Shown piece after piece: positions 46,387 to 59,127 of a DNA stretch of 64,000 nucleotides (positions within the stretch are counted from its first letter, which is position 1; every line of letters starts with the position of its first letter). A model generated the notes under the pieces. It ran no database searches and was not told the DNA's origin. It saw nothing but the letters and a program-made list of their open reading frames with translations. The stretch is from assembly GCA_963971425.1 (NCBI GenBank), contig OZ020524.1, positions 23,427,022-23,491,021 of the forward strand, written 5' to 3'. Both the position numbers and the translations under genes were made by a program. This DNA is from Bryoerythrophyllum caledonicum. Lineage: Eukaryota > Streptophyta > Bryopsida > Pottiales > Pottiaceae.

Positions 46387-47149
46387 TGTGGCTAAAAAAC
46401 TGTTAGTTCGGTAAAATAGGCAGACTGAACAGCTAGTAATATGTGAGAAAAGATGCGCAATACTAAAATAATCCTGCTTGGATGAGCTGGGCGTTGTGAC
46501 AAAATTGAACTTGTAAACCAACACTTGCATTGCAGCAATCATTGCTGAAGCATAAATGACGTTGCTCTGGAAGGAACTACTTGGGTTGAGGCTACCGTTT
46601 ATGTGGCATTTAATTCATGAAGTGTAGCTGCGATGCTAACCTTTAGCCTTGTAGTCTTTATTTGAAGTCAAGTTCAACGTTATGTGAAATCTGGGTTTGA
46701 TTCAAGTATACACTGTAGTCTTCAACATATTGATGACTGTAATGATAAATCAGAGTTCAAGCTTAAAAATAAGCGTAAATAACAATGTTTTGAAAGGCTC
46801 AAACTTGGACGAATGTGGTATGCATATTCAGCAAAGTCGTTGACATGGCTGATTGAACAAGTCTAACGCATACAAATGCAAAATGTCGCTAACATGGTTG
46901 ACTTGAACAGTGTGTACCATGTGACAACACTCGGCGCTCAATAAAAGCCAGGCTAAAACTGGAGTTTGGGAATTCTGGGGCTCATAAACTAATATGTCCA
47001 GTGATCTATTCAAGGTTTATAGTAAAATTGTGCTAGTGGAGTCGGCGACCCTGGCTTTTCCCATTTACAGGTTAGACTCTTGAGGATTTTGGGTAAAGTT
47101 TACGGATCATCCGTATTGACAAAGGTTTATAGACATACTAGTCTACAAT
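46387..47149. other. AT-rich intergenic DNA, nothing recognised
   Basis: No open frame with protein-like composition and no repeat structure was seen. Confidence 0.4.
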
Positions 47150-47800
47150 GCGCACATATTAATTTTACTATTTACACTATATACTAAATAAACCCTTTAT
47201 ACTACATACCACTGGATAACACAATATTTGTGAAAACGTCACTTGGCATATGAACTTTGTCACAAATTATGTTTTCCCAAATACCAAAGAGGCCAACCAA
47301 AATGTAAATTCTGCATGCCTTTTTATCTTTTGCTTTCCAAGATGCATGTATCTTTTCATCATAGAACTAAGTTGTATCTATTTGCACAAGTGTCAATTAT
47401 ATTATTTATACTATGTATCAATTACACTAAATATTACATTATGTACCAATCATACTAATTATGTTCTTGCTCTAATTATACTGAATACTCATTGTATTAT
47501 TCATTCTGTTTATACTATACATAAAATGATAATAATCATACTATTTACACTATATACTAACTATAATATTGTTTATACGAAGTACTACTTAAACCTTTCA
47601 AACTATGTACCAATTAAACCTTTTATATTATGCACAATTTACATGACGTGTACTATGTACAAAATATGTAAAGTGTCCTAAATAATCTATCTACAGTAAA
47701 TACTAATTAATCCTCTTATTCCCATATATCAATCATATTATTTATCCTATGTATCCTTTACACTATTTACACAATTTATATATCATATACTAGTTGTAAC
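47150..47800. repeat. AT-rich degenerate tandem array
   Basis: Words such as TACTATGTACCAAT, ACTATTTACACTATATACTA and ATTATACT recur every 20-30 bp over 650 bp. A similar stretch with GTTGTAACTTGTAA and ATACTATGTACTAGTTA closes the window at 63964-64000, so the array belongs to a family present at both places. Confidence 0.75.
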
Positions 47801-47809
47801 TTGTAAAGA

Positions 47810-47846
47810 AGAAGAACGCCGATCTCCGGAGGAGGCCGGCGTGAAT
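47810..47846. repeat. 37-bp GC-rich hairpin repeat, copy 1
   Basis: The unit starts AGAAGAACGCCG and ends GGCCGGCGTGAAT. It matches, in inverse orientation and with four differences, the 37-bp sequence at 57887-57923. Its CGCCG/CGGCG ends can pair. It stands out as GC-rich in AT-rich surroundings. Confidence 0.85.
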
Positions 47847-50800
47847 AAAGTGTCTGTTCGTTCCACTACTAAGACCAAGCCCACAGGACAAGGAATTAGT
47901 AAGCTGGAACTACTTCCCTCTCTCGAGGATAGACACTATGTAACAAGAAGCCAAAGAACCACAAATCAAGCAACCGGCCAATGAATCACAAACCAAGCAA
48001 CAAGCCAACGAGCTAACCACAAACCAAGCTAGTAGTCAAAAACCACAAAACCAACTAGTCATGAAGAATCAAGGCGGGGGAGGAATTTAAGAGGGGTCCT
48101 GTGTATCGGGGAGAGCTTGGTTGTTTTCGATTTTGCGTTTATGTAGAAGAATGGACATGGCATGTTGGATAGCTATGGTGTTAATGTTTTTAAAGGATGT
48201 TTTAATTGTTTCAATGGGTATCTTGAAGGTGTCTTCTAGAGTTTTCATAGATGGGATAAAGGTGGTGGCCCGAGCGCCGGATGTGATTACCATAAGGGGG
48301 TCGACATTCCATCCTAGGGCGATGATGTCGTCAATAAGGGGTTGGTATTTGTCTATTTTGTTTTGGATTGTTTCCGGGGAAAATCTATCGTTGCAATATG
48401 TGAATTCAATGAATTGAATGGTATAGTCTTGGTTGATATTATCGGGTGGTGGGTCATTATATGGTAAACCTTTAATTCAAAGGATGTCCGATTTGAGCCT
48501 AGCGTTGCAATGACATCTTTGGGTCGTACATGAACATGGGAGTAGCCAAGGGGGGACCGTATTTTCTTGTGGATTGTTATTAAAAGTGCCGGCGTTCATT
48601 AGAATAAAACATCTCGATTTATTGTAGGAGGTGATTAGTTTTTGGACTTCCCATACCGCTTTATTATGTCTTTTAACAATTAGGGAGTGTATGTGGTGGT
48701 TTTGGCATTTGAGTAGCACATGTAGCCATGTGTCGGGGTCCGTTGAGGGGCATATGGGGCATGTTATGGATGGAAATCTTTCTATTCCAAAGAAGAGTTG
48801 TTTACGGGCGTTTCCCATGTATTGACCGGTACGGAATTTGATAAGGCATGTTATTTGTGAATCGGTGATGATGGGGTTTTCCAAAAATTTGTAGAGAGTT
48901 CATTGTCTATGTCATTGTTGTTAGTCCACTTTTCTATGTTAAGAAAGTTGTCTGTGATTGTGTCAAGATTGTTATGAAGGTCTTGTTTTTTGAGGTATTT
49001 GCTTAGGAATCTGACTGGGCCTTTATCGGGGGTGTCTTCTTTGGAGGGCCAATCTTCTTTTTTAAAATAGTAAGGGGTGGCATGGGCGTGTTCATGTGGG
49101 TCTTTGGCATTTTTATGTGATTTTTCTCTTCCTTCTTTTGCAAGTTTATCCGCTTGTTCATTGCCATCAATATTAGCATGGGCTCGGACTTTGTGGAGGG
49201 TTGTGATTTGTTCTCTATTTAGTATCATTTGGACCATTGATTCTAGTATGATTCGGTCGGGGTGACTATTATGGAGGGTAGGATGTGTTGTTTGGGTGTT
49301 TAATAAAAATAGTGCGTTAATGCAATCTGTAAATATGTGTACCGGTTCATTGTTGTATTTTGTTGAGACGATTTCTAGTGTTTTGTGGATGGCCATTAGT
49401 TCTGCTCTGAGGATATTTTGCAGTCCATGTAGTCTTTTGGCTAGTTTGATTTCTTTTGTAGCGTTGTATATCCCTTAACCGGCTTTTTCTCTGCGCCAAG
49501 ATCCCGGGCTAATTTGTTCTGGCGGTTTAAAAAAGCCATCAGTATAGTAGCTATATTCGGGGTTAAATTTAGGTGGGGTGTTAGTTTGATACTCCGGGAG
49601 GGGTGGGGGTGATAAGGTGTAGTTTAGTGTATTGTTATTGTAGTGTAGTTTTGACCATTTTTTGCTTCTGTTGACGAGTGTTTGCATTGGCGTTGGTGGG
49701 GCCAATTTTGTGAATATCCGGTGTGCGTTTAGAGTCTTTGCTGTGGAGGAGAGTTCTTCTAGTTGTTCTTATGTGCCTAGAGTATGATTTTGGTGGTGGA
49801 TGCATATTATTTGTAGATTGGATGATTCAATTCTGGGTTTTTTTAGATCTAGTGGGATGGTGGGTTCTTCATATGTTATTGAATCGGCTTCGAATATTGT
49901 GATGATGTGTGTATCGGAAAAGGGGCCTGAGTGTGGATTATGATTTTGGTACCAGTTTTTGTCTGGGATTATGATTAGAGTAGAGGTGTGGTTTGGGTCA
50001 TGTTTGGCGGCGAGGCGGGCCCAATGTAGAGCTTGTTGAGTTTCTTCTTCATTGTGTGGATGGGCCATATCATTACCTATTCATTTGTGGTCAAAGGCTT
50101 TGCCTAGTGATCCGAATATTTTATCTCTTTCAAAGAGGGAGTAAAATTTGTTGAGTTTGGTGGGGCATGTGACGGGGGAGGAGAAATATGAGTGTTGGAT
50201 GTTGAATGTGGAGATTAGTGAATTAAGTATAGGTATGGGTAGTGTATATTGTGTAAGTTTAAGGGGGTTATTTTTTGGTAATCTATATTTGTATCTTTGG
50301 TACAGCCAAATGACTTCGGTTTCGAACAATTGAGTTGTTGGTTCAATGTTTGTAGGGGTTTGTAGTTTAGTATTGTATTGGTTCCACAACCATGTGAGCC
50401 TAGTGATTGGGATGGTAAAAAGATGCCTTCCATCTTCTTCGTATAAGTGTGCTTGGTCTTTGTCAATTTTTATTGTGTTAGATGAGGTAAGAGTGTCTTT
50501 TTCGGGGTTGCATTCCGTTGTGTAGATGTTTAGTAGGGGGATTATTGTGGGTGGGGTGACGGACCTTGTGTCTTGGGGTTGGTTTTGTGGGTGGTGAACT
50601 TGGATAATTTCGGTGTAGAATTTGTGTTGAGTTCTTTGAAAATATTGTGTCAATTTATTTATGTTATGTGAAATGGTTGTTTGGTTGTGTCTTGGGAAGA
50701 GGTTTCTTTGGGGGAGCCATTTGTTGTAAGTGTGGTTATTGTGAGTCCATTGGCATAGATATCTAGTGTAATTGTTTTCTATTAGGTTTTTATCTATTTT

Positions 50801-53729
50801 TTCCTTGTATTCGTGGTGTATGATGTTGTTAATGGGATAGGTGGTGGGGTTTTTGAGGATGTGGTTTGGGGGGTGGGGGTGGTGTGGGTGGGAGTCGGGA
50901 GGGTGGATCGATTGTGTGGTGATATTTCTTGGGGTGATGTCATTGTTTATAGTGATGAATGGGTCTCTAATTGTATGAGAGTATGTATGTGTATTGGTAT
51001 ATGTATTGGGTGGGGGGGGATATATTGGGTGACAAAAGAGTTGTCGTGCAATTTTTAGGGCACTTTTGATAAGTTTTGATGGAGTGAAGTGGTAAGTTTT
51101 AAATTCTTCATTGTTCATGATGTATGTTCCGTTGGGTAGGGAGATTTGTTTTAGTTCGTGGATATTTTTTGTTAGGAGTTTTTGTAATAATTTTTTAGAT
51201 AATTGTGTGTTGAGTGTATTATGGTTTTGTGTTTCAAGAGTCCAGGCTTTTTCTAGTATTGTTGGTTCTGTAAGAAAGTTGGGGAGCGAGCTTTTTAGGT
51301 GGACTTTTGCTTCTTGTTTCAGTAAGAAGAAGGTACGTGTTATTGGTGATCTTGTACAATTTGTCTTTTTTATTCTAGGTATGTTTTCTGCCCCCCCATA
51401 TTGTGCGAGAATGTGATGTGTTAGGCCTTTGTATATTTTCCCAAGTCTGCCACCGTCATTTAGAGCGTTCTGGAGTTGTTCTCCTATGCATCGAAGGTAT
51501 GCATTTTTTAGTGAGAAGGCTTCTAGTCCAAAGAGGTTGTGTGGTAGTTGGGTAATTATGTTAGACATACATTTTGGCATGCCGCATACGGTTTTTTGTG
51601 TGGTAGTTATTCTTTGGTCCAATTTTTTAATGGCAGGCATTGAGTATGGTACCGCGTAGAAGTTGTATGCCACGCCCGGTCTTAAAACTGTGTCGATCAT
51701 TTTTATTTTTTGTTTCATAGTGGCCGGACAAGCTACTAGTTCTTTGCATTGTTTGATTAATTTTGTGGTGGTGGCATGAATTTGGGTTTTCCATTTTAGG
51801 GAGGGGACGAGACTTATTCCTAGATATGTGTATGGTTCGTTTTGGTGTAGAACGGGTATTTGTTGGTTTCGGTAATTAATGTTAGAGGTTTGTATTAGGG
51901 CTTTAAATGCGGTGGGGTTTGTTTTTGATTTATTTGGGCATCCAGTGATGGCACATTTTGGGACCCCTACATCCATACCTGTCCATTTGCAGTAACTGTC
52001 TATTTTGTTAATTTGTATTTTTATGGCGTTGATTTTGTTGGTTATGGCCGCAAGGTCGTCCGCATATGCCGTGGAGTTCATGGTGGTTTGTGATGTCCCA
52101 AATGTGTATCCATTGTTGCCTCTATCTAGCCATCTAAGTAGTGGTTCTAGGAATATAATAAATAAATATGGGCTTAGGGTATCTCCTTGTATTGTTCCCC
52201 TTTGGATGGCTATGGGTTTAGTTTTACCAAAGTGTTCTCCTAAGTAGGAAGTTGAGGATTCGGAGTATATATTGCCCACTAGTGCTGTGGCGTCTTTGGG
52301 GTATCCAAGGTCCGTCATTATGGCTAAAAGTCAAGCGTGGTCAATAGAGCCGAAGGCATTTTTAAAGTCGACATACAATATAAATATGTCTTGGTTTGTA
52401 AATTGTGCATCTTCTAATGCGGCTATTATTGTTTGGATTTGTCTAGCGGTGCTTCTTTCTGCGCGGAATCCTTCTTGACTATCATGCAGTATTTTATGTT
52501 TTTTGCCATATGATGATAGTGTTGATGTGAATGTGCTCGTAAATAGTTTATAGATGGTATTGGCTAGTGCGATGGGTCTATGGTTTGGTAGCATAGATGG
52601 ATCTCCTTTTTTGTATAGTAGGATCGTTGCAAGTCTTGTTTTCCATGAAGCAGGGATTTGCCTTTGTTTGTAGCAGTGGGAGAAGAAGAGGTTTAGTAGT
52701 TTGTGGAACCTTGGGGGCATATTTTTTAGGATAGAGTTCGGTATGCGGTCCGGTGCGGGGGCTTTGTTATTTCCTAGGTTACGTAGGCATGTGTCATATG
52801 TAGCTTGTTTAAAGTATGTGTGTAGTGGGGTTTCCGGGTCTCCTCTTGTTTCTAATGTGAATCCATCTAAGTCATGCCATGGATATTGTCGTACTGCGCA
52901 TGTGCATGTAGTGCGGTGGTCCGGTTGATAGTTGCATGTATTTATTGTAGGTGTGTTGTTTTTGGTTTTTTGGTTAAATATTTTGTTTGCAATGTCTTCA
53001 GGGCTAGTTAGTATATTGTTATATTGGTCGATGATGCAGTCTAATGGTGGGGACTCCATATTTTTGAATATTCTTCTGTTTATTTTCTTGGGGCTAGTTT
53101 CATATAGTTATCTGTATTTGGAGATGGCTTTTTGAATGTTTTCTTGGATATGTTTGGTGGTGATTTTTCGGGCTTATATGTTGGCATGTTTTGCAATTAA
53201 TGCTATGTCATTTATCCATGTGTCGTAAGGTAGGTGTATGGGGGGTGGATAAGGGATTTGTGTGTGTTGAAGGTTTTGGAGTTCGTTGAGAATAGGGTGG
53301 TTTCGCCATTGGGGGTTGTTATTTACAATTCTTATGGTTTTCCGTATGGTGTGGTAAGTGGGTAAATGTTGTTTCCATGTTTTAGATAGTTTCCGGGGTA
53401 AATATCCACCTTGTTGTGATGTTCGATTTGTCATTTGTGGTATGGGTTAGGCTTTGCAAGTTTGTTCAATTGTATTGGATATGTTGTTGATGAGTGTATC
53501 TAGGGTGTGACAGGCTTCTTGCCATTGTGTTTGGGAAAGATGGTTATTAGATTCCAATTCGTTTACTAGGGAGACAATGCGTAGTGAGTTTTCCTCAAAG
53601 AATTTTGTGTTGAATAATTCTATGTTGTTTTGTGGGATGGGGTTGAGGATATGTATGTGGTCATTGTTTGTGTTGATTGGTGTACAGTTTATAAATGTGT
53701 TGTTTGGGATGTGGAGTTGTATAGGTGAG

Positions 53730-56334
53730 TGTAAGTGGCCAAAATAGGCCCTTACTCTTTTTCTTCATTTTTCTTCATTTTTTTATAGTATTAACCAGTT
53801 TTTAGTGAAATGGGTGGTCAACCCATTTATTAGAGTCAAATTCCTAGATTAATAGGCCTAGTGCCATGATGTGACACTAAGTTTCCTATTCTTCCTCCTT
53901 CCTACTAATATGCTTGAAAGTGTAGTGGAAGTGGAATGGAAATGAAGAGAAGGATAAAAAGAAAATGAAAAGAAAAGTCCTTGGAAAATGGCTAAAATTT
54001 GAGAAATGGGTCAAAAAATATGGGAAAAATTGAAAGAGTGTCTCCTAGCAGGTAGAAGTAGTGGTAAAATTTCTAGAATTTCCCGAGTTGAATTGCTATT
54101 TTATTCTAGGGTTTGACTAGTGGATCGGCGGGTTGACCGTTCGCGAAAAATACTTAGGAACCTTCAAAAATGCTAAGGAAATTCAGGTAGACTAATTAGG
54201 GTGCTGGGAGTCCAGCTGTGTGGTTAGTTTTTGAAGTTATAAGTAAATTGCAAATCATCAGTAGATAGTATTAGATCTAGTGTAATAGTCTTTAAAAGAT
54301 CAAAAGAAAAAGAAAAACGAAAAAAGAAAAGAAAAAGGAAGTGGTTGGATGTGCTTCTCCATGCACATGCCACATGACAATTTTTGCCACCATGGATTTA
54401 ATTGTAGGGAGGCTTGTCAGGAGCAAAGCGGCGAGTTGATGCTCGTGATAAACTTAAACCATGCAAAAACGGCTGTAAGTAGCCAATCCTGCACTTCTGT
54501 GAGAGGTCATGGGCTGCCTCATTAAAACTAAGCCAGTCTTGTCGGGGAAGGAAAAGAAAAAGGCAGAGAAAAAAAAAAAATAAGTGAAGGGAGGCAGCCA
54601 GACAAAATCCCTGGCGAGGAGAGCTGGAGCTCTCTGGTTTTTTGGGTGTGTGCTGTTTTTTTTTGGGGTGCACCGCGATCGGCGTGGGAGAGGAGCTCCT
54701 GCGAGCGAGGGAGCTGGGTAGACTCTGTTTTTTTTGTTGGGAGAGCCGTTTTTTTTGGGTAGAGGCACCTATGTGTGCGAGAGGAGGTTAGTGCGAGCTG
54801 GGGGAGAGGGCGGTCCACGAGTCTGTGTGCGCCTGAGTGCGCGAGGTTGTGAGAGGCACCTGTGAGTGTGCGAGCTGGAGATTCGGAGGCTGGGAGCTCG
54901 GTGAGGCTCCGGTGGAGAAGTGCCGGCGTCTGGAGGAGTGCGCCAGACTCCTGCGAGTGTGTGTGCGAAGGGAGCTCAGACGGCTGGGAGACTCTGTTTT
55001 TTTATTTGTGAGAGGGCGGTCCACGAGGGGCTGCGCTGCGATCGGCGTGTGTGAGCGGAGCTCGCGCGAGGTGCGAACTGGTAGGATCCGGAAGGAGAGC
55101 GCGCTGGAGTGCGCGAAGGCTTCGACGAGGGCTGCTGGTTTTTTTTTGGAGACTCTGTTTTTGGTGGGCGCATCTGTGTGCGCGATCGGGTGAAGGGAGG
55201 AGCTGGCACAAGCTGGAATTCGGCGTTGGAGTGCTGCGGAGAGTGCGCACCTGCTTGCGCGAGGTGTGAGGTGTGGTTTCCATCTTTTTTTTCTTTTTTT
55301 TAAATTTTTTTTCTATGTGCGAGGCTGTCTGTGAAGGAGCTGTTCCGGAAGCGCGCCTCGTGCGGCAAGGGCGGAGTTGCGGAGTGCGCGGCAGTTGGCG
55401 ATCGGAGGGTGAGAGTGCGGAATGAGTGCCGGCGTTTGTAAACGCCTCTGACCACAGGTGGTGTGAGCGTCTGTGGAGGTGGATGCATCTGTACGAGAGA
55501 TCAAGAGCCTGCGCGCACGGTGCTATCTGGAGAGAAGGTGCTGGAGAGCTGCGAGGAGCAAGGTGTTAAAATTCCGGTGGCCGAATCTTATGCGGAAGCG
55601 CTGGTAAATTTTTGCCAAAATTAGGTATTTGGCCACAAAGTTCCATCAGAACTGAACCGGCCCACAGCCCATGGATTCCATTTTGTATGCATAAGTTCGT
55701 CTTTGGGATCATAATGATGTGTTGAGATCGTTGGTGCATGAAAATTGCTTGTGATGGTGGTTTCTATGTCCTCGGCCTGCTGATTTTGGTTCTAAATAGT
55801 CTATTCAAGTTGGAATTGAGCTGCTGGTCATTTTAAAAGGAATTTTTTTTGGATTCGGAGTTCCGAATCAAAAGATAAAGGCTGCCGAAGTTGTTGCTCC
55901 AAAATAGGATCTGGATCAGGTCTGATCAGCCGACCTAAACTCGAAAAATATATATATATATATAAAATAATAATAAAATAAAAATTAATAAAACAAACAA
56001 AAATTAATTTTAAAAAATTAATAATAATAATACTAATCATAATAAATAATAACCGTAATAATTAGATAAAAAATAATTAAATAATTACTTATACCTATTT
56101 AATTTATCCAGCGTTAAGTGCTTAATTCCAAGGAAGGGTTAATCGAGTCCACTTAACGGGGTTAAAATAATAGTACTATTGGATTCTAAATATATAAATA
56201 GATATGCCAAAGCTCTAGATGCAGAAAAAATAGAATGTACAAGTTAAGCATAAGGAATGGTTTACGTGGTGTAACGATAGGACCTTGTGGGTTTAAAAAT
56301 TGATTTTCTTAGGGGATCTATTTTTGGGCTTACA
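53730..56334. mobile_element. solo LTR, 2.6 kb, inside LINE ORF2, target duplication GTGAG
   Basis: On the plus strand it begins TGTAAGTGGCC and ends GGGCTTACA. GTGAG stands on both sides (53725-53729 and 56335-56339). Removing the insert and one duplication restores the LINE frame as SDHSPIQLHIP, the normal end of an APE endonuclease. It has a GC-rich middle (54700-55560) with partly repeated GACTCTGTTTTTT and GAGGGCGGTCCACGAG words, the motif GCGGAAGCGCT at 55592, and an AT-rich end. No coding region was seen. Confidence 0.92.
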
Positions 56335-57721
56335 GTGAGTGATCGGAGTTCACTTGAATGTTGTTTTCTGTTGTGGATGTAAATGTGGTATGGTTAGTTG
56401 CACGTACGTAGAATCCATCAATTAGGCTCCAGTTGTTATAGTTGTATCCTCCTTGTCTAGAGTATGTAGTATTTGTGGGAATATAATTGAAGTTTAGGTT
56501 TTCAGTAAATTGTTTTCATTGTAGGTCTATTATTTGTGGTGGTGTGTGTTGGTTTTCGTTTTGTCTACCTATGAGGGCAACGTCTCTATTGAAGTCACCA
56601 CATAAGATGTGGTTGTGGTTGGGATTTTTGGTGATATGAGTGGTGATGTTAGTTTTGATGTCCTCGATGAGTCTGATGTCTTTGGGGTGGGATGGCATGT
56701 ATATGTGGTGGATTAGCCATGATTGTAATTGGTGATTGGAGATTTCCATAATTTGGAGGTATGGGGATATGTTCATTGGAGTGGGGACTTTTTTAATATT
56801 GCTTGGAAAGGCGTCATTTTTGTGTATGAGGGTGAGGAGGCCCCCTCGGCCCGGTGTATATGGTCTTCTTTGTTGTATGCATCGTGTTAGGGCATGTGTA
56901 TTATTGAAAATAAGTTTGTAGTCGGGAAATAGTCTTTGTATGTATCTTGTGGATTTTGTGGTCGATATTTTTGTTTCTTGTATGACTATGAGTGCCGGTG
57001 GTGTGTTAGCGTGTATAATTATGTTTTGTAGGTTTGGGAGCGCAGTGTTTAGGGATGAAGCATTCCATGTTATTATGCTTGTGTTGTTGTTGTTCGTATG
57101 TGGTTTATGGTTTTGTGGTGGGATGTAGTTTGGTGGTGAGGGTGGATGAGTGTATTTCGGGAGGGGATTTAGGTATTTTAGTGCCTCGTTTATGATAGTG
57201 TTAGGGAGGTAGGGAAATCTTTGTTTTACCATGTCATTTGTTGGGGGTGTATTTTGGTTGTGTATAAAGTCATGTAGTTCTTTGTTTATCGATGTGTTGT
57301 GGGTTATGATGTTTAAGTTGGATTCAATAAATGTTGTGTGAGGATGTGGGGTACTAATGTGTCTTTTGGGGGGGTTTTGTAGATTATGTAGAGTGTAAAA
57401 GAGTGTATTGGTCCATTGGGTTATGGTTTGATTTTGTGTTTTTAGGAGTTGATTGCAGAGGTCTATGTTGGGGTGTATAGTGATGGCTAGGGCATATAGA
57501 ATGTGGGAAGGAGGATATTCGTTATGTTGGTTTATATATGTGGCGATATGTGGATATGCGTTATTATGTTGTTGATGTAATATATGTGTGGTTTTGAAAA
57601 GGGGGGCAAATTTTTGGGCGATGTGTTCGTATTCGGGTTGTAGTTTTATAGTATTTGGTATGAAATATGTTTTGGCATTCTTTTTGTGTGAAGTGGGGTG
57701 TCTTTTTAATACGTTCGGCAT

Positions 57722-57751
57722 AGGTCCTGGGTTAGTCTCTATGTCTCCTCC
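57722..57751 (-). other. 2A-like ribosome-skipping motif in LINE ORF2
   Basis: Ten codons read GGDIETNPGP, preceded by KLLILI and followed by MPNVL. This fits the 2A consensus (D-[VI]-E-x-N-P-G-P with an upstream hydrophobic helix). It would separate the repetitive leader from the enzymatic part of ORF2 during translation. Such motifs are known from some non-LTR retrotransposons; activity here is inferred. Confidence 0.8.
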
Positions 57752-57886
57752 GATTAATATTAGTAGTTTGTAGTAGATGGGTTTTCTGTTTAGTTTAAAT
57801 TTTTTTTGTTTTTGTATGTGACTTTGGTGTTTTTTGGATTGTGTGTATTTATTTTTGTATGTGTGTATGTATATGAATGTGTTACG

Positions 57887-57923
57887 ATTCACGCCGGCCT
57901 TCTTTGGAGACCGGCGTTCTTCT
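57887..57923. repeat. 37-bp GC-rich hairpin repeat, copy 2, inserted in the LINE
   Basis: It is the inverse copy of 47810-47846. The duplicated ORF2 leader near 59150 lacks it: there the sequence passes straight through ATGTGTTACG, whereas here ATGTGTTACG occurs on both sides of the unit, like a target duplication. The net insertion is 51 nt, which keeps the frame. Confidence 0.85.
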
Positions 57924-59127
57924 CTGTATGTGTTACGTTGATGGTGTGTTGTTGTCTTTGTGTGTGTATATGTATTTTTATTTGTTTTTATATTAGTATT
58001 TATTCGTATGTTCGTATTAGTATATGCCTCGGTTTTTGTCTCGGTGTTTGTATCAGTATCCTTGTTAGTATTTTTGTTATAATTCGTACTAGTATACGTA
58101 CTAGTATTCATATTGGTATTTGTATTAGTGTAAGTATCAGTATTTGTATTAGTATACACAGTCGTATATGTATATATATACGTACCAGTATACAAATATT
58201 TATACATATACGTACCAGTATACAGAAAAAATATATTGATATTTATTTTAATCAGATTCGTATATATTCTTACTTTCATTAGAATTTCTATTTTTAGAAA
58301 GTCTATTTTTGGTGCCTTTGGCGAAGAGCCGACGACCCATTCGGACATTCCCACTTCAATTTCTATCCTTCTACACAGTCTCAACAAATTTCTACTCTTT
58401 AATCGCAAACTCTTCTCATCTTTATATATATCAAGTTTACTTTTACTATTAACTTTCCCTTTATCCCTATAATTTGTATTCCAACATCTATTTTTAGTAT
58501 GTATTGTTTTGTTTTTTGTATCTATTCTGTTTATTTTTAATCTACAATTTGTGTTTCTCATTACTAATTTGGATAATTTTCCATCCCTAATTTTTTATTT
58601 TCTTAGGAAGCATATTCTATTTTTAGCACAACAATTTGTTGCTATGTTCTTATTATTTGTATTCTTATCATAATGGTTTTCTACCTTACCCTTTATTTTC
58701 TTCTTACATATCCTCTCTGATTTTGTTTTTTTATTTTTAAAATTACTTGCTCTATTTGAAACTTTTTAAATTTTATAAATATCTATCTTCTTCCTATTTA
58801 ATTTATGATATCTCTTTTTACTCTCCTTGATTTTCCTATTTTTTGCCATTTTTATATTGTTTCCTTTTTTGTTATATGTACTTGTGATACTTATTTTCTC
58901 TTTCCTTTTATTTTTTATTCTAATTCCATCTCTTCTCTTATTCTTTTTATTTTTATTTTGGTTTGATATCCTTCATTTTTTGTTTGTATATTTAGTCTAT
59001 TCTTTTGATTAATCTTATCCTTTTCATTTATTTTTTTGTTTGTTTTTATTTTTTTATTACCTTTTCTTATTTTTGTTTTATTTACTTTCTTTGTTTTATT
59101 TCCTTTCTTTAGTTTTATTTTGTATGT

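Noticed and set aside
54398-55504. Several Arg/Pro/Ser-rich frames in the GC-rich part of the LTR
   Set aside because: They lie inside a non-coding solo LTR, overlap on both strands and carry no motif.
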